DNA of 64,000 nucleotides from Pseudochrobactrum saccharolyticum (lineage in GTDB: Bacteria; Pseudomonadota; Alphaproteobacteria; Rhizobiales; Rhizobiaceae): positions 186,001 through 250,000 of the forward strand of contig NZ_VZPG01000001.1 of assembly GCF_008801715.1 (NCBI RefSeq). Direction: 5' to 3'. Made by a program: the position numbers and the translations under genes. The notes under the pieces are model-generated. The model did no database searches and had not been told where the DNA came from. It saw only the letters and a program-made list of their open reading frames with translations. Positions 8,033-16,189 of the stretch are shown here, piece by piece (position 1 is the first letter of the stretch; each line of letters begins with the position of its first letter).

Positions 8033-8683
8033 ATGGTTGAAGTCACAACTCCGGATGCGATTCCGGCTCTATCACCAATATCTGTGACCGAGAGACACCG
8101 CTTCTATGAAGATGTTGTGGCGATGCTGATCGGCACCAGCTTTGTAAGCCTCGGACTTACCCTTTATGCGCAAGCCAAACTAATGACCGGCAGCACAGCC
8201 GGTGTGGCTCTTCTCGTGCATTATGCAACCAACTGGCAGTTTGCTCTGGTATTTTTCCTGATCAACCTGCCTTTTTATTATCTGGCTATCAAGCGCATGG
8301 GCTGGCGGTTTACAATTCGCACCTTTGTGGCGGTGGCGCTGATGTCGCTCTTTACCCGCCTGTTCCCGATGTGGGTGGATTTCTCCAACCTGCAGCCGGT
8401 TTTTGCAGCTTTTATGGGCGGCACTTTGATGGGAATGGGCGTGCTTGCCCTGTTCCGCCACCGTGCCGGTGTCGGCGGCATCAATATTCTGGCTCTCTAT
8501 CTGCAGGATAATTACAATATCCGCGCCGGCTGGTCGCAGCTTACTCTGGATCTGGTTCTGATGGCTGTATCGCTGTTTTACCTGTCCCCGCAACAGGTTG
8601 CAATTTCGCTGATCGGCGCTGTGGTTATGAATGTTATTATTGCAATCAACCACAAGCCCGGCCGGTATCTGGCCACAAGTTAA
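8033..8683 (+). CDS. YitT/DUF161 family integral membrane protein
   Basis: This 216-residue protein has six predicted membrane segments. The family signature GTxFVSLGLTLYAQAKLMTGSTAGVALL is at about residues 25-50, with GVGGINILALYLQD near residue 140. It matches YitT/YczE-like proteins without the C-terminal soluble DUF2179 domain. The transport or other activity of the family is not established. ATG 8033 is preferred to an in-frame ATG at 7922, because the extra 37 residues are not family-like and an AGGG element precedes 8033. The gene is monocistronic and convergent with the SEL1-like gene. Confidence 0.8.
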   Translation: MVEVTTPDAIPALSPISVTERHRFYEDVVAMLIGTSFVSLGLTLYAQAKLMTGSTAGVALLVHYATNWQFALVFFLINLPFYYLAIKRMGWRFTIRTFVAVALMSLFTRLFPMWVDFSNLQPVFAAFMGGTLMGMGVLALFRHRAGVGGINILALYLQDNYNIRAGWSQLTLDLVLMAVSLFYLSPQQVAISLIGAVVMNVIIAINHKPGRYLATS

Positions 8684-8703
8684 AGAGAAGTCGGATGGCG
8701 GGA

Positions 8704-8964
8704 TCAGTGACGCGCCATCCATTCGCGTGCCTCACGCAGGGCACGCACCAGCTCCGGCTTGCTCATCATTTCTGACAATTTACTGCGCATCGGCAGAGCG
8801 CGGTCATCACCGCGGATGGCTGCAATATTGAACCATTTATAGGCTTCGATACGGTCTGCCACGCAATCACGCCCTGCATAATACATCATGCCGGTTTCAA
8901 ACAGCATTTCGGCTTGCATGGCATTAATATTATTCTCTGACTTCGCGCTGAAACGTGCAAACAT
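8704..8964 (-). CDS. Small SEL1-like repeat protein
   Basis: This 86-residue protein contains one SEL1/TPR-like unit (AEMLFETGMMYYAGRDCVADRIEAYKWFNIAAIRG read in pieces: FETGMMYYAGR, EAYKWFNIAA). A conserved tail with ALREAREWMARH follows. Such short proteins are widespread in Rhizobiales and unassigned; SEL1 units usually bind proteins. ATG 8964 has AGGA at seven bases. An in-frame ATG nine bases upstream (8973) abuts its Shine-Dalgarno and is less likely. Confidence 0.7.
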   Translation of the reverse strand: MFARFSAKSENNINAMQAEMLFETGMMYYAGRDCVADRIEAYKWFNIAAIRGDDRALPMRSKLSEMMSKPELVRALREAREWMARH

Positions 8965-9364
8965 TGTTCTCATCCTGTCCTGTTAAACTGCGGTCCGCTT
9001 AGAGCCGGAAAGCCCGTGCAGATCTCTGCTGTTGTTATGAACAAGATGACGGAAAGAGTTGAAACCGCCGTTAAATACCATCCTTAACGGCCAATCAACA
9101 AAATCCCAACAATGGGTAAATATCAGAATTCATTAAGAATAACTCTGCCGGTTTTGCGGGACTTCTGCAAAAATCACGGTTTTTATGCGCAAGAAAATTT
9201 AAACCTGCCGCTAACCAATAATCACATCAGCTGGTTACGATGTGTAAAAGCGGTGCGATTGCCACAACACAAAATCGGCTCTTTTCAAGTGTCATTCTTT
9301 GGATTACGTTTACGTGAGCGTAAACAATATGCCATCACATATTACGCATCTTCGGGAGGAACTG
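8965..9364. other. Gene-free region, 400 bp
   Basis: Upstream region of the divergent SEL1-like and DUF2147 genes. It carries one palindrome (9308-9325, listed separately). A frame at 9112-9474 overlaps the DUF2147 gene and is judged spurious. Confidence 0.5.
9306..9325 (+). promoter_or_regulatory. Palindromic operator candidate upstream of DUF2147 gene
   Basis: GTTTACG (9308-9314) - TGAG - CGTAAAC (9319-9325) is a perfect 7-bp inverted repeat. It overlaps the core ACGTTTACGT (9306-9315), also found at 16077-16086. It lies about 40 bp before the start codon. Confidence 0.45.
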
Positions 9365-9709
9365 ATGAAGAAAATCTTGTTTGCAATGACAGCCCTGACA
9401 CTATCATTCGGCCCTGCTCTGGCAGCGGAACCGATTGTCGGTACGTGGAAACGTACATCCGGCACTATCATTGAATATAAAAGCTGCGGCGGTGAGGATT
9501 ATTGCGGCACCGTGCTCAACGGTGAATATAAAGGCAAATCCATCGGCAAAATGAGCGGTAAAGACGGCAGCTATAAAGGCACCGTCAATAAGCTTGACGA
9601 AGGCAAGACCTATTCCGGTAAAGCCAGTGTCAGCGGCAGTACATTATCGCTGGCCGGTTGTGTGGCAGGCGGACTGATCTGCAAGACCGAAAAACTGGCT
9701 CGCCAGTAA
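9365..9709 (+). CDS. DUF2147 family exported protein
   Basis: This 114-residue precursor has signal peptide MKKILFAMTALTLSFGPALA. The DUF2147 core follows: EPIVGTWKRTSGTIIEYKSCGG at the start, YCGTVLNG, then KTYSGKASVSGSTLSLAGCVAGGLICKTEKLAR. The family is a small periplasmic beta-barrel-like domain of unknown role. The strong GGGAGGA site 4-5 bases before ATG 9365 fixes the start and rules out the earlier in-frame ATG at 9299. Four cysteines in the mature part may form disulfides. Confidence 0.85.
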   Translation: MKKILFAMTALTLSFGPALAAEPIVGTWKRTSGTIIEYKSCGGEDYCGTVLNGEYKGKSIGKMSGKDGSYKGTVNKLDEGKTYSGKASVSGSTLSLAGCVAGGLICKTEKLARQ

Positions 9710-9717
9710 GACAAATG

Positions 9718-9756
9718 AAAAAGCGTTGCGGATGATGATCGCGCAACGCTTTGTTT
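9718..9756. terminator. Terminator between DUF2147 and GST genes
   Basis: An 11-bp stem (AAAGCGTTGCG 9720-9730 / CGCAACGCTTT 9742-9752) is followed by GTTTTA. It lies between convergent genes. Confidence 0.8.
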
Positions 9757-9761
9757 TATAG

Positions 9762-10481
9762 TCAGCGCGCTTTCTGATTAAACAAAACGCTCTGCGCTGA
9801 TTTATCCGTCGCAAGATTGCTCTTCTCACGCTCAAGCTTGCCCAACTCCATACCGCGCTGCACCGCAGCACGGGCTGTGACAGCCTCATACCAGCGCTTC
9901 AGATTCGGAAAATCTTCCAGTTTCTGATCGTAGTTTTTATAGGCACTGATCCAGCCCACACAGGCCATATCCGCAATGGAATAATCACCGGCAATGTAAT
10001 CGCGACCTTCAAGCTGGCGGTTCAGTACGCCGTAAAGCCGGTTCACTTCATTCGTATAACGGTTGATACCATATTCGACTTTTTCCGGTGCATAGACGCG
10101 GAAATGTCCTGCCTGACCGGACATTGGTCCAAGCCCGCCCATCTGCCACATCAGCCATTCGTCAACGGCGACGCGCTTGCGTTCATCCGCCGGATAGAAT
10201 TTACCGAATTTACGCCCCAGATATTGCAGAATAGCGCCGGATTCAAAAACCGAAATCGGCTGGCCATCCGGCCCCTCCGGATCAATAATCGCAGGCATAC
10301 GGTTATTCGGTGCGATTTTCAGAAATGACGGCTCGAACTGATCGCCTTTACCGATATTCACATATTTCACTTCATAAGGAACACCCAGTTCCTCCAGCAT
10401 GATGCTGATCTTCCAGCCGTTCGGTGTCGGCCAGTAATAAAGTTCAATCGGCTTCGTCTGGGTTTTAGGCTCGGCACTCAT
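9762..10481 (-). CDS. Glutathione S-transferase family protein (YfcG/YghU-like)
   Basis: This 239-residue protein has an N-terminal thioredoxin-fold domain (YYWPTPNGWKISIMLEE, with the TPNG active-site turn of Nu-class enzymes). The cis-Pro region NNRMPAIIDPEGPDG and ES-A motif VFESGAILQYL follow. The C-terminal helical domain contains GDYSIADMAC, the N-capping box. Nu-class GSTs in E. coli show disulfide-bond oxidoreductase activity with glutathione; that role here is inferred. ATG 10481 has AGGAG ten bases upstream and removes 12 non-family residues of the longer frame. A dispersed repeat lies directly upstream. Confidence 0.9.
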   Translation of the reverse strand: MSAEPKTQTKPIELYYWPTPNGWKISIMLEELGVPYEVKYVNIGKGDQFEPSFLKIAPNNRMPAIIDPEGPDGQPISVFESGAILQYLGRKFGKFYPADERKRVAVDEWLMWQMGGLGPMSGQAGHFRVYAPEKVEYGINRYTNEVNRLYGVLNRQLEGRDYIAGDYSIADMACVGWISAYKNYDQKLEDFPNLKRWYEAVTARAAVQRGMELGKLEREKSNLATDKSAQSVLFNQKAR

Positions 10482-10888
10482 AGAGATCAGCTCCTGACTA
10501 GAGCGCCGTACACCCATCGGCGTACAAAACGCGCTCCAACACTTTAAAATGAGAGCATAATTTCAAGTTAAACTGTTTCAGGTTTAAGAAATTATACTCC
10601 GGTGAAACCGGTAAGGACAAACATCATGATTATATGCGTGATTGTCCGGCTGCAAACAATATATAGTCATGACTACAGATTAGGCAATCCATAAAACCAA
10701 ATTTCGTTTCACGTTGAAAAATATATGCTTAATGCAATTTCAGGAATTTGAACGCCCGATGAACGCCTCTCTCAGAAAGAGTTCAGCCCGCCGCCGTTAG
10801 ATTACGGATAACAGGATCATTCCTGACCAGATCGTGTCGCACATCATCATATCCGCAGCGACATGTTCGACCAAAAGGGGGCCAAGCG
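10482..10888. other. Gene-free region, 407 bp
   Basis: It holds one dispersed palindromic repeat (10499-10600). The remaining 288 bp show no gene or clear motif. Confidence 0.5.
10499..10600. repeat. Dispersed palindromic repeat, family R1, copy A
   Basis: Two adjacent inverted repeats: TAGAGCGCCG... ending CGCGCTC, then the segment ACACTTTAAAAT, then GAGCATAATTTC... to GAAATTATACTC. The same order and spacer occur at 17099-17201 (inverted) and 18767-18870. Confidence 0.75.
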
Positions 10889-11092
10889 ATGTTGTATCAC
10901 CGGTTTACCATTATCAGCCTGTTCGCACTCGGCACGGTATTTCTCAGCCTGCTGCTGATGAATGAAAATCATGCAAACCGCGCCGGTCATATGGCTCAGG
11001 CATTGTCATATTCTTTCCTGCAAACAGAAACCTCCCGCCCTGCACAGGCAGCAACAATCACAAAATCACAGGACAAGGAGATGCTGCCATGA
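10889..11092 (+). CDS. Small membrane protein, unknown
   Basis: This 67-residue protein has one hydrophobic segment (FTIISLFALGTVFLSLLLM) and a hydrophilic C-terminus. AAGGGGG lies about 10 bases before ATG 10889. Its stop overlaps the start of the next small gene (ATGA), which argues that both are translated. No family is recognised. Confidence 0.55.
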   Translation: MLYHRFTIISLFALGTVFLSLLLMNENHANRAGHMAQALSYSFLQTETSRPAQAATITKSQDKEMLP

Positions 11093-11265
11093 TGCCCGCG
11101 AATTTTCTCAGCAATCTGACCGACACATGTTATCTCGCCATGCGCATTGCGGTGTTCAGCTTATTCTTTGTAGCGCCGGTTGCTGCTTTTACCGGCATTG
11201 CAGCGAATACCGGCGGAAAAGTTACCGCAACCGGTCTGGTTCTTGTGGTCAGCTTGCAGAAATAA
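11089..11265 (+). CDS. Tiny membrane peptide, translationally coupled
   Basis: This 58-codon product has a hydrophobic stretch (AVFSLFFVAPVAAFTGIAA) and a second weaker one at the C-terminus (VTATGLVLVVSL). Its ATG overlaps the preceding stop in the classic ATGA arrangement. The gene is below common length cut-offs. No family is recognised. Confidence 0.5.
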   Translation: MMPANFLSNLTDTCYLAMRIAVFSLFFVAPVAAFTGIAANTGGKVTATGLVLVVSLQK

Positions 11266-11350
11266 TGCCCCGTTTAACCATTCTGCAAAACCGGAGGCGC
11301 AGCGCAAAGCTTGCCATATAAACTGTAAGAATTCCGGCTTATAGTAGCGC

Positions 11351-12877
11351 ATGAGCAAAAGAATCGACACTTTTTCCGGCAATCCTGTTTCAGATCTGAT
11401 TTCTGCGGGCATAGCCACACCGGAGCCAGTCGCTCCTCAATCATTTACGGATGCCCGCGCTGCGGTTGACGCATTGCGTGCTCTCTATGACCGGAATACT
11501 GCCTTTCTGCGCGATGCCTTTCATAAGGTTGCCAAAGGCGAAATTGCGCCGCAGCGTTTCCGCGCGTTCTACCCTGAGCTTTGCTTTTCAACAGCCAGTT
11601 TCGCCCATGTGGATACGCGTCTGGCCTATGGCCACGTCAGCCTGCCGGGTGAATATGCCACCACGCTGACCCGTCCTGATCTTTTTGACAGTTACCTGAT
11701 GGAACAAATCCGTCTGCTGATTAAAAATCACGGTGTTCCGGTGACTGTTCAGGAATCCACCACGCCGATCCCGCTGCATTTTGCCTTTCTGGAAGGCACT
11801 TATGTAGAATCATCTGTATCCGATGCTTTCAAATATCCGCTGCGTGATATGTTTGATGTGCCGGATCTCGGCAATACCGATGACAGTATTGCTAATGGTG
11901 ATACCGAGTTCCAGACTTTGGAAATCATGCCGCTGGCACCATTTACCGGTCAGCGCGTGGATTATTCTTTGCAGCGCCTGTCGCATTACACCGCGACCAG
12001 CCCGTCGCATTTCCAGAACTATGTGCTTTTCACAAACTACCAGTTCTATATGGACGAGTTCTGCACCTATGCCCGTAAATTGATGGCAGAGGGCGGCGGC
12101 GGGTTCACCAAATTTGTTGAACCAGGCAATCTTGTCACTTTTGCCGGTAACAGCTCGCCTTCACAGGGGGCAGAGCCTGCGCGTCTGCCGCAAATGCCGG
12201 CCTATCATCTGGTCAAGCCGGATGGTTCGGGCATTACCATGGTCAATATCGGTGTCGGCCCTTCCAATGCCAAAACCATTACCGATCATATTGCTGTACT
12301 GCGCCCGCATGCATGGCTGATGCTTGGCCACTGCGCCGGTTTGCGCAACAGCCAGCAGCTCGGCGATTATGTGCTTGCCCATGCCTATGTGCGTGAGGAT
12401 CACGTTCTTGATGATGATCTGCCGATCTGGGTGCCGATCCCTGCTCTGGCCGAAATTCAGGTGGCTCTCGAAGATGCGGTTGAGGAAATCACCGGTCTTG
12501 AGGGCTATGAGCTGAAACGCATCATGCGTACCGGCACCGTTGCCACGATTGACAACCGCAACTGGGAATTGCGTGACCAGCGCGGTCCTGTACAGCGGCT
12601 TTCCCAATCCCGTGCTGTGGCTCTGGATATGGAATCGGCCACGATTGCGGCCAATGGTTTCCGCTTCCGCGTGCCATACGGTACTTTGCTCTGCGTGTCT
12701 GACAAGCCTTTGCATGGCGAGCTGAAATTGCCGGGCATGGCGACCGACTTCTACAAGAAACAGGTAGCCCAGCATTTGCAGATCGGCATCCGCGCCATGG
12801 AAAAAATTGCCGCTATGCCGCAAGACCGGCTGCATTCACGCAAATTACGCAGCTTCTTCGAGACTGCATTCCAGTAA
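11351..12877 (+). CDS. amn: AMP nucleosidase
   Basis: This 508-residue protein has the usual length for Amn. The N-terminal AMN domain reads RFRAFYPELCFSTASFAHVDTRLAYGHV and ESTTPIPLHFAFLEG. The C-terminal nucleoside-phosphorylase-like domain includes VNIGVGPSNAKTITDHIAVLRPHAWLMLGHCAGL and ALDMESATIAANGFRFRVPYG. The enzyme hydrolyses AMP to adenine and ribose 5-phosphate in the cytoplasm, tuning the AMP pool and purine salvage. It stands alone on the plus strand. A 13-bp perfect hairpin follows 13 bp after the stop. The start ATG has only a weak ribosome-binding site. Confidence 0.95.
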   Translation: MSKRIDTFSGNPVSDLISAGIATPEPVAPQSFTDARAAVDALRALYDRNTAFLRDAFHKVAKGEIAPQRFRAFYPELCFSTASFAHVDTRLAYGHVSLPGEYATTLTRPDLFDSYLMEQIRLLIKNHGVPVTVQESTTPIPLHFAFLEGTYVESSVSDAFKYPLRDMFDVPDLGNTDDSIANGDTEFQTLEIMPLAPFTGQRVDYSLQRLSHYTATSPSHFQNYVLFTNYQFYMDEFCTYARKLMAEGGGGFTKFVEPGNLVTFAGNSSPSQGAEPARLPQMPAYHLVKPDGSGITMVNIGVGPSNAKTITDHIAVLRPHAWLMLGHCAGLRNSQQLGDYVLAHAYVREDHVLDDDLPIWVPIPALAEIQVALEDAVEEITGLEGYELKRIMRTGTVATIDNRNWELRDQRGPVQRLSQSRAVALDMESATIAANGFRFRVPYGTLLCVSDKPLHGELKLPGMATDFYKKQVAQHLQIGIRAMEKIAAMPQDRLHSRKLRSFFETAFQ

Positions 12878-12890
12878 ACGCTTCAATCAA

Positions 12891-12922
12891 CACTGCTCTG
12901 CAAGACTATTTGCAGAGCAGTG
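12891..12922 (+). terminator. Perfect 13-bp hairpin after amn
   Basis: CACTGCTCTGCAA / TTGCAGAGCAGTG with a six-base loop. No T-run follows, so it is either a stability or pausing element or part of a factor-dependent terminator. Confidence 0.5.
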
Positions 12923-12991
12923 CGCCTTGATAAAGCTGCTTTTCACAGCCAACAGTGCTGTCATACTTGTTTCTCTTGCTCTGTGGTCTCT

Positions 12992-14032
12992 ATGTCCCGC
13001 GAAAAACCAACTCCTGCTTCAAAACGCACATCTCCCCTGCTCTTTGCACTGCTGATCTTCTTAGTTCTGCTCTCGGTTCCGCTGGTGCTGGGTTTCTTTG
13101 GCCGCGTGCATCCGGCGCTGGACAGTTTTGCGCATTTTCGCGCTCATATTGCAGCAATCATGGCTCTTGGCGGGATTTTTCTGCTTTTCACCAGCCTGCG
13201 CCGTGAAGCGGCAATGGTGACACTGCTCGGCCTCAGCGCTTTTTCAACAACCGTAAACTGGGCAGGCTCGTCACAACCGGCAACAGCACAAGACGGAAAT
13301 GTTACCTACAGGCTGATGCAGATTAATCTGCTGCAAAACAATGATGATCCGAAAGCCCTGTTGCAAGCTGTGGCGCGTTACAAGCCGGATATTATCACCT
13401 ATCAGGAAGGTTCTGAGCAGTGGCAGGCATGGCTTAAAATACTGGAAGGCAACTATCCTTACCGCCACCAATGCGGCACATTGCCGAAAAGATGGGGCGT
13501 CGGTATTCTCTCGCGCCGTCCTTTCGCTGATTTCGGCTCTCCGGTCTGCACCGGTGACGGCGTATTGGCCACAGCTCTTGTTAATCTTGGCGGCACCAAT
13601 GTACTTGTCTCGTCACTGCATCAGTCTTGGCCGTGGCCTTTTAAACAGGTACAGCAGTTTGAAATGCTGCGCCCTGCATTGGAGCCGATGGCCAATCCTC
13701 ACGGTATTCCGGTGATTATCGCCGGTGATTTCAATGCTGCCCCGTGGAGTTACAATCTGCGCCAGTACGAAATGCTCACCGAGACCAAACGCATTGCCGG
13801 TGCAGGTGCAACATGGCTGACAACCCGCCTGCCGGATAGTCTGCGCCACTGGATCGGCTTGCCGATCGACCATATTCTCATCAATGAGACTGTGACACTG
13901 CATAATATCCGCACCGGTGAATCGCTCGGCTCAGATCATTTTCCGTTACTGCTGGAGTTTTCAGTTCCGACTTCAGTTTCCGAACCGACGGAAGACAATC
14001 CGCAAACGGCACCGGAAGCCGTCAGCATCTGA
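12992..14032 (+). CDS. Membrane-anchored endonuclease/exonuclease/phosphatase family protein
   Basis: This 346-residue protein has three predicted N-terminal membrane segments (residues about 10-95). An EEP domain then faces the periplasm. Metal and catalytic motifs are visible: MQINLLQNN (Asn), DIITYQEGSEQW (Glu), GDFNAAPWS (Asp/Asn) and SDHFPLLLEF (Asp-His). The fold covers DNases, sphingomyelinases and phosphatases, so the substrate is not predictable. ATG 12992 is chosen because the 24 extra residues of the longer frame are not family-like. An intrinsic terminator follows. Confidence 0.82.
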   Translation: MSREKPTPASKRTSPLLFALLIFLVLLSVPLVLGFFGRVHPALDSFAHFRAHIAAIMALGGIFLLFTSLRREAAMVTLLGLSAFSTTVNWAGSSQPATAQDGNVTYRLMQINLLQNNDDPKALLQAVARYKPDIITYQEGSEQWQAWLKILEGNYPYRHQCGTLPKRWGVGILSRRPFADFGSPVCTGDGVLATALVNLGGTNVLVSSLHQSWPWPFKQVQQFEMLRPALEPMANPHGIPVIIAGDFNAAPWSYNLRQYEMLTETKRIAGAGATWLTTRLPDSLRHWIGLPIDHILINETVTLHNIRTGESLGSDHFPLLLEFSVPTSVSEPTEDNPQTAPEAVSI

Positions 14033-14050
14033 CGCTGATTTCTCAATAAA

Positions 14051-14080
14051 AAACGGCGCCCCGAATGGCGCCGTTTTTTA
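14051..14080 (+). terminator. Rho-independent terminator of the EEP-family gene
   Basis: AAACGGCGCC (14051-14060) / GGCGCCGTTT (14067-14076) is followed by a T-run. Confidence 0.85.
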
Positions 14081-14086
14081 TTAATA

Positions 14087-14167
14087 TTACATATTTGCGT
14101 AAACCGGTCCCTCTCCGACATCTTTACTGACGGCGGTCGAGACGGACACGGCCTCAAATGCCAACAT
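14087..14167 (-). other. 26-codon frame echoing the ETF-QO C-terminus (possible 3'-end duplication)
   Basis: On the minus strand an ATG overlaps the ETF-QO stop (TAATG) and opens a 26-codon frame. It ends GEGPVYANM, identical to the last nine residues of ETF-QO. Third-position differences show divergence at DNA level, and similarity stops after about 11 codons. It is probably a decayed tandem duplication of the gene's 3' end; translation is unproven. Confidence 0.5.
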
Positions 14168-15831
14168 TACATGTTGGCATAGACCGGTCCTTCGCCGCCT
14201 TGTGGCGTAACCCAGTTGATATTCTGGTTCGGGTCTTTGATGTCACAGGTTTTGCAATGCACGCAGTTCTGCGCATTGATGACGTAAGTTTCCTTACCGT
14301 CCTTCTCAACCCATTCATAAACACCCGCAGGGCAATAGCGTGTTGAAGGTCCTGCAAAAACATCATGTTCGGATTTCAGCTGCAGTTCCAGATTTTTGAC
14401 CTGCAAGTGAACCGGCTGATCTTCTTCATGGTTGGTGCTCGACAGAAACACCGATGACAGACGGTCAAAGCTCACCACACCATCAGGCTTCGGATAGCTG
14501 ATAGGCTTGTGTTTAGCCGCCGGTTCCAGCGCCGCCGCATCGGTCTTGCCGTGCTTGAGCGTGCCAAAGAAAGAGAAGCCAAACAGCTGGTTTGTCCACA
14601 TGTCCAGACCGCCCAGCGCCACACCGATAATGGTACCGAATTTCGACCACAGCGGTTTGACATTGCGAACGCGTTTCAGATCTTTGCCGATAGCGCTGTC
14701 GCGCCATTCATTTTCGATGCCGACAACTTCGTCATTCGCACGACCGGCAGCAATCGCTTCCGCAACCTTATCCGCTGCGAGAATGCCCGACAGCACCGCA
14801 TTATGCGAGCCTTTGATACGCGGCACGTTCACAAAACCGGCCGCACAACCGATCAGCGCACCGCCGGGGAAAGTCAGCTTCGGCACGGACTGCCAGCCGC
14901 CTTCGGTAATCGCGCGCGCGCCATAGGAGATGCGCTTGGCACCTTCAAAGGTCGGACGGATCGTCGGATGTGTCTTGTAACGCTGAAATTCTTCAAACGG
15001 TGACAGATACGGGTTCTTGTAGTTGAGATGCACCACAAAACCGACAGCCACCAGATTGTCTTCCAGATGGTAAAGGAAGGAACCGCCACCGGTTTTCAGA
15101 TCCAACGGCCAGCCGAAAGAGTGCTGCACCAGACCCGGCCTGCTCTTCGACGGGTCAATCTGCCAAAGTTCTTTCAGGCCGATACCGAATTTGGCCGGTT
15201 CACGGCCTTCATCCAGCTTGTATTTTGCAATCACCTGTTTGGAGAGTGAGCCGCGTGCACCTTCTGCAAACAGCACATATTTACCGTGCAGTTCCATGCC
15301 GCGTGTGTAGTTCGGCCCCGGCTCGCCATTGCGTTCCACGCCCATATCACCGGTCGCGACACCGGTTACAGCACCGGCATCATTATAAAGCACTTCGGCA
15401 GCAGCAAAGCCCGGATAGATTTCAACGCCGAGATTTTCCGCATGGGTACCCAGCCAACGCGCCACATTGCCCAGCGACACAATATAATTACCGTGATTAT
15501 TCATCAGCGGCGGCATTGCGAAATTCGGCAATCTTACAGAGCCCGCAGGCCCGAGCACCAGAAACTGGTCATCCGTTACCGGAGTTTTGAAAGGATGATC
15601 GCTTTCCTCGCGCCAGTCAGGCAGCAGCTTGTCGATACCAACCGGATCAACAACAGCGCCGGACAGAATATGCGCACCGACTTCCCCGCCCTTTTCCAAA
15701 ACCACGACGGAGAGTTCCGGATTATTCTGTTTCAAACGGATCGCCGCAGCAAGACCGGCAGGGCCTGCGCCGACGATCACAACGTCGAACTCCATACTTT
15801 CCCGTTCAGGAAGTTCGTGTTCGTTGTTCAT
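14167..15831 (-). CDS. Electron transfer flavoprotein-ubiquinone oxidoreductase (ETF-QO)
   Basis: This 554-residue enzyme has an N-terminal FAD-binding motif (DVVIVGAGPAGLAAAIRL, residues about 14-31) and ubiquinone-binding/GGxS segments. The C-terminal 4Fe-4S ferredoxin-like domain has cysteines in RYCPAGVYEW and NCVHCKTCDIKDP. It passes electrons from reduced ETF, fed by fatty-acid and amino-acid dehydrogenases, to ubiquinone at the inner membrane. The length matches bacterial and mitochondrial ETF-QO. The gene is monocistronic. Upstream at 16073-16090 is a perfect palindrome that may be an operator for it or for the divergent glycosylase gene. Confidence 0.95.
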   Translation of the reverse strand: MNNEHELPERESMEFDVVIVGAGPAGLAAAIRLKQNNPELSVVVLEKGGEVGAHILSGAVVDPVGIDKLLPDWREESDHPFKTPVTDDQFLVLGPAGSVRLPNFAMPPLMNNHGNYIVSLGNVARWLGTHAENLGVEIYPGFAAAEVLYNDAGAVTGVATGDMGVERNGEPGPNYTRGMELHGKYVLFAEGARGSLSKQVIAKYKLDEGREPAKFGIGLKELWQIDPSKSRPGLVQHSFGWPLDLKTGGGSFLYHLEDNLVAVGFVVHLNYKNPYLSPFEEFQRYKTHPTIRPTFEGAKRISYGARAITEGGWQSVPKLTFPGGALIGCAAGFVNVPRIKGSHNAVLSGILAADKVAEAIAAGRANDEVVGIENEWRDSAIGKDLKRVRNVKPLWSKFGTIIGVALGGLDMWTNQLFGFSFFGTLKHGKTDAAALEPAAKHKPISYPKPDGVVSFDRLSSVFLSSTNHEEDQPVHLQVKNLELQLKSEHDVFAGPSTRYCPAGVYEWVEKDGKETYVINAQNCVHCKTCDIKDPNQNINWVTPQGGEGPVYANM

Positions 15832-16189
15832 TTATACCTCCATAGCATCGGGCGCAGCTTGGGTTCCCGTTTTTTTATAACCAGAGCGTATCGTGTTCAT
15901 CACATCCGCTGCGCTCGTTCTATTCTTTTAATTGCCGCATTATCGTGCTGATCAAAGGACGATGAAATGCTTCATCCCCACCTGATACAGAGTTGTAACA
16001 CAGTTCAAATGCGTCCTATTGTCCAAAATCGCCTCAGATCATGACGTTTGTTCACTAACAGATCACCATAATATTGACGTTTACGTCAATGTAAATGGTT
16101 TTTAAACAGGCATGCCCGAAAGCCCTTGCCAAAGCTTCTGCAATTTGCGACCTCAGAACTGTAAACAAGCCTAAAACCGGAACAATCGT
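15832..16189. other. Divergent promoter region, 358 bp
   Basis: It separates ETF-QO from the uracil-DNA glycosylase gene. Apart from the palindrome at 16073-16090 no strong element is seen. Confidence 0.5.
16073..16090. promoter_or_regulatory. Perfect palindrome, LiuR-like MerR-family operator candidate
   Basis: ATTGACGT - TT - ACGTCAAT gives 8-bp arms. The core ACGTTTACGT is shared with 9306-9315. MerR-family LiuR regulators of branched-chain amino-acid and fatty-acid catabolism, which often control ETF genes, bind sites of this general shape. The assignment is from memory and unconfirmed. Confidence 0.45.

Noticed and set aside
9112-9474. Frame overlapping the DUF2147 gene start
   Set aside because: It is out of frame with a clear signal-peptide gene that has a strong Shine-Dalgarno.
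11274-11281. TTAACCAT octamer before amn as a CtrA site
   Set aside because: About two chance matches are expected in 64 kb, and there is no cell-cycle link.
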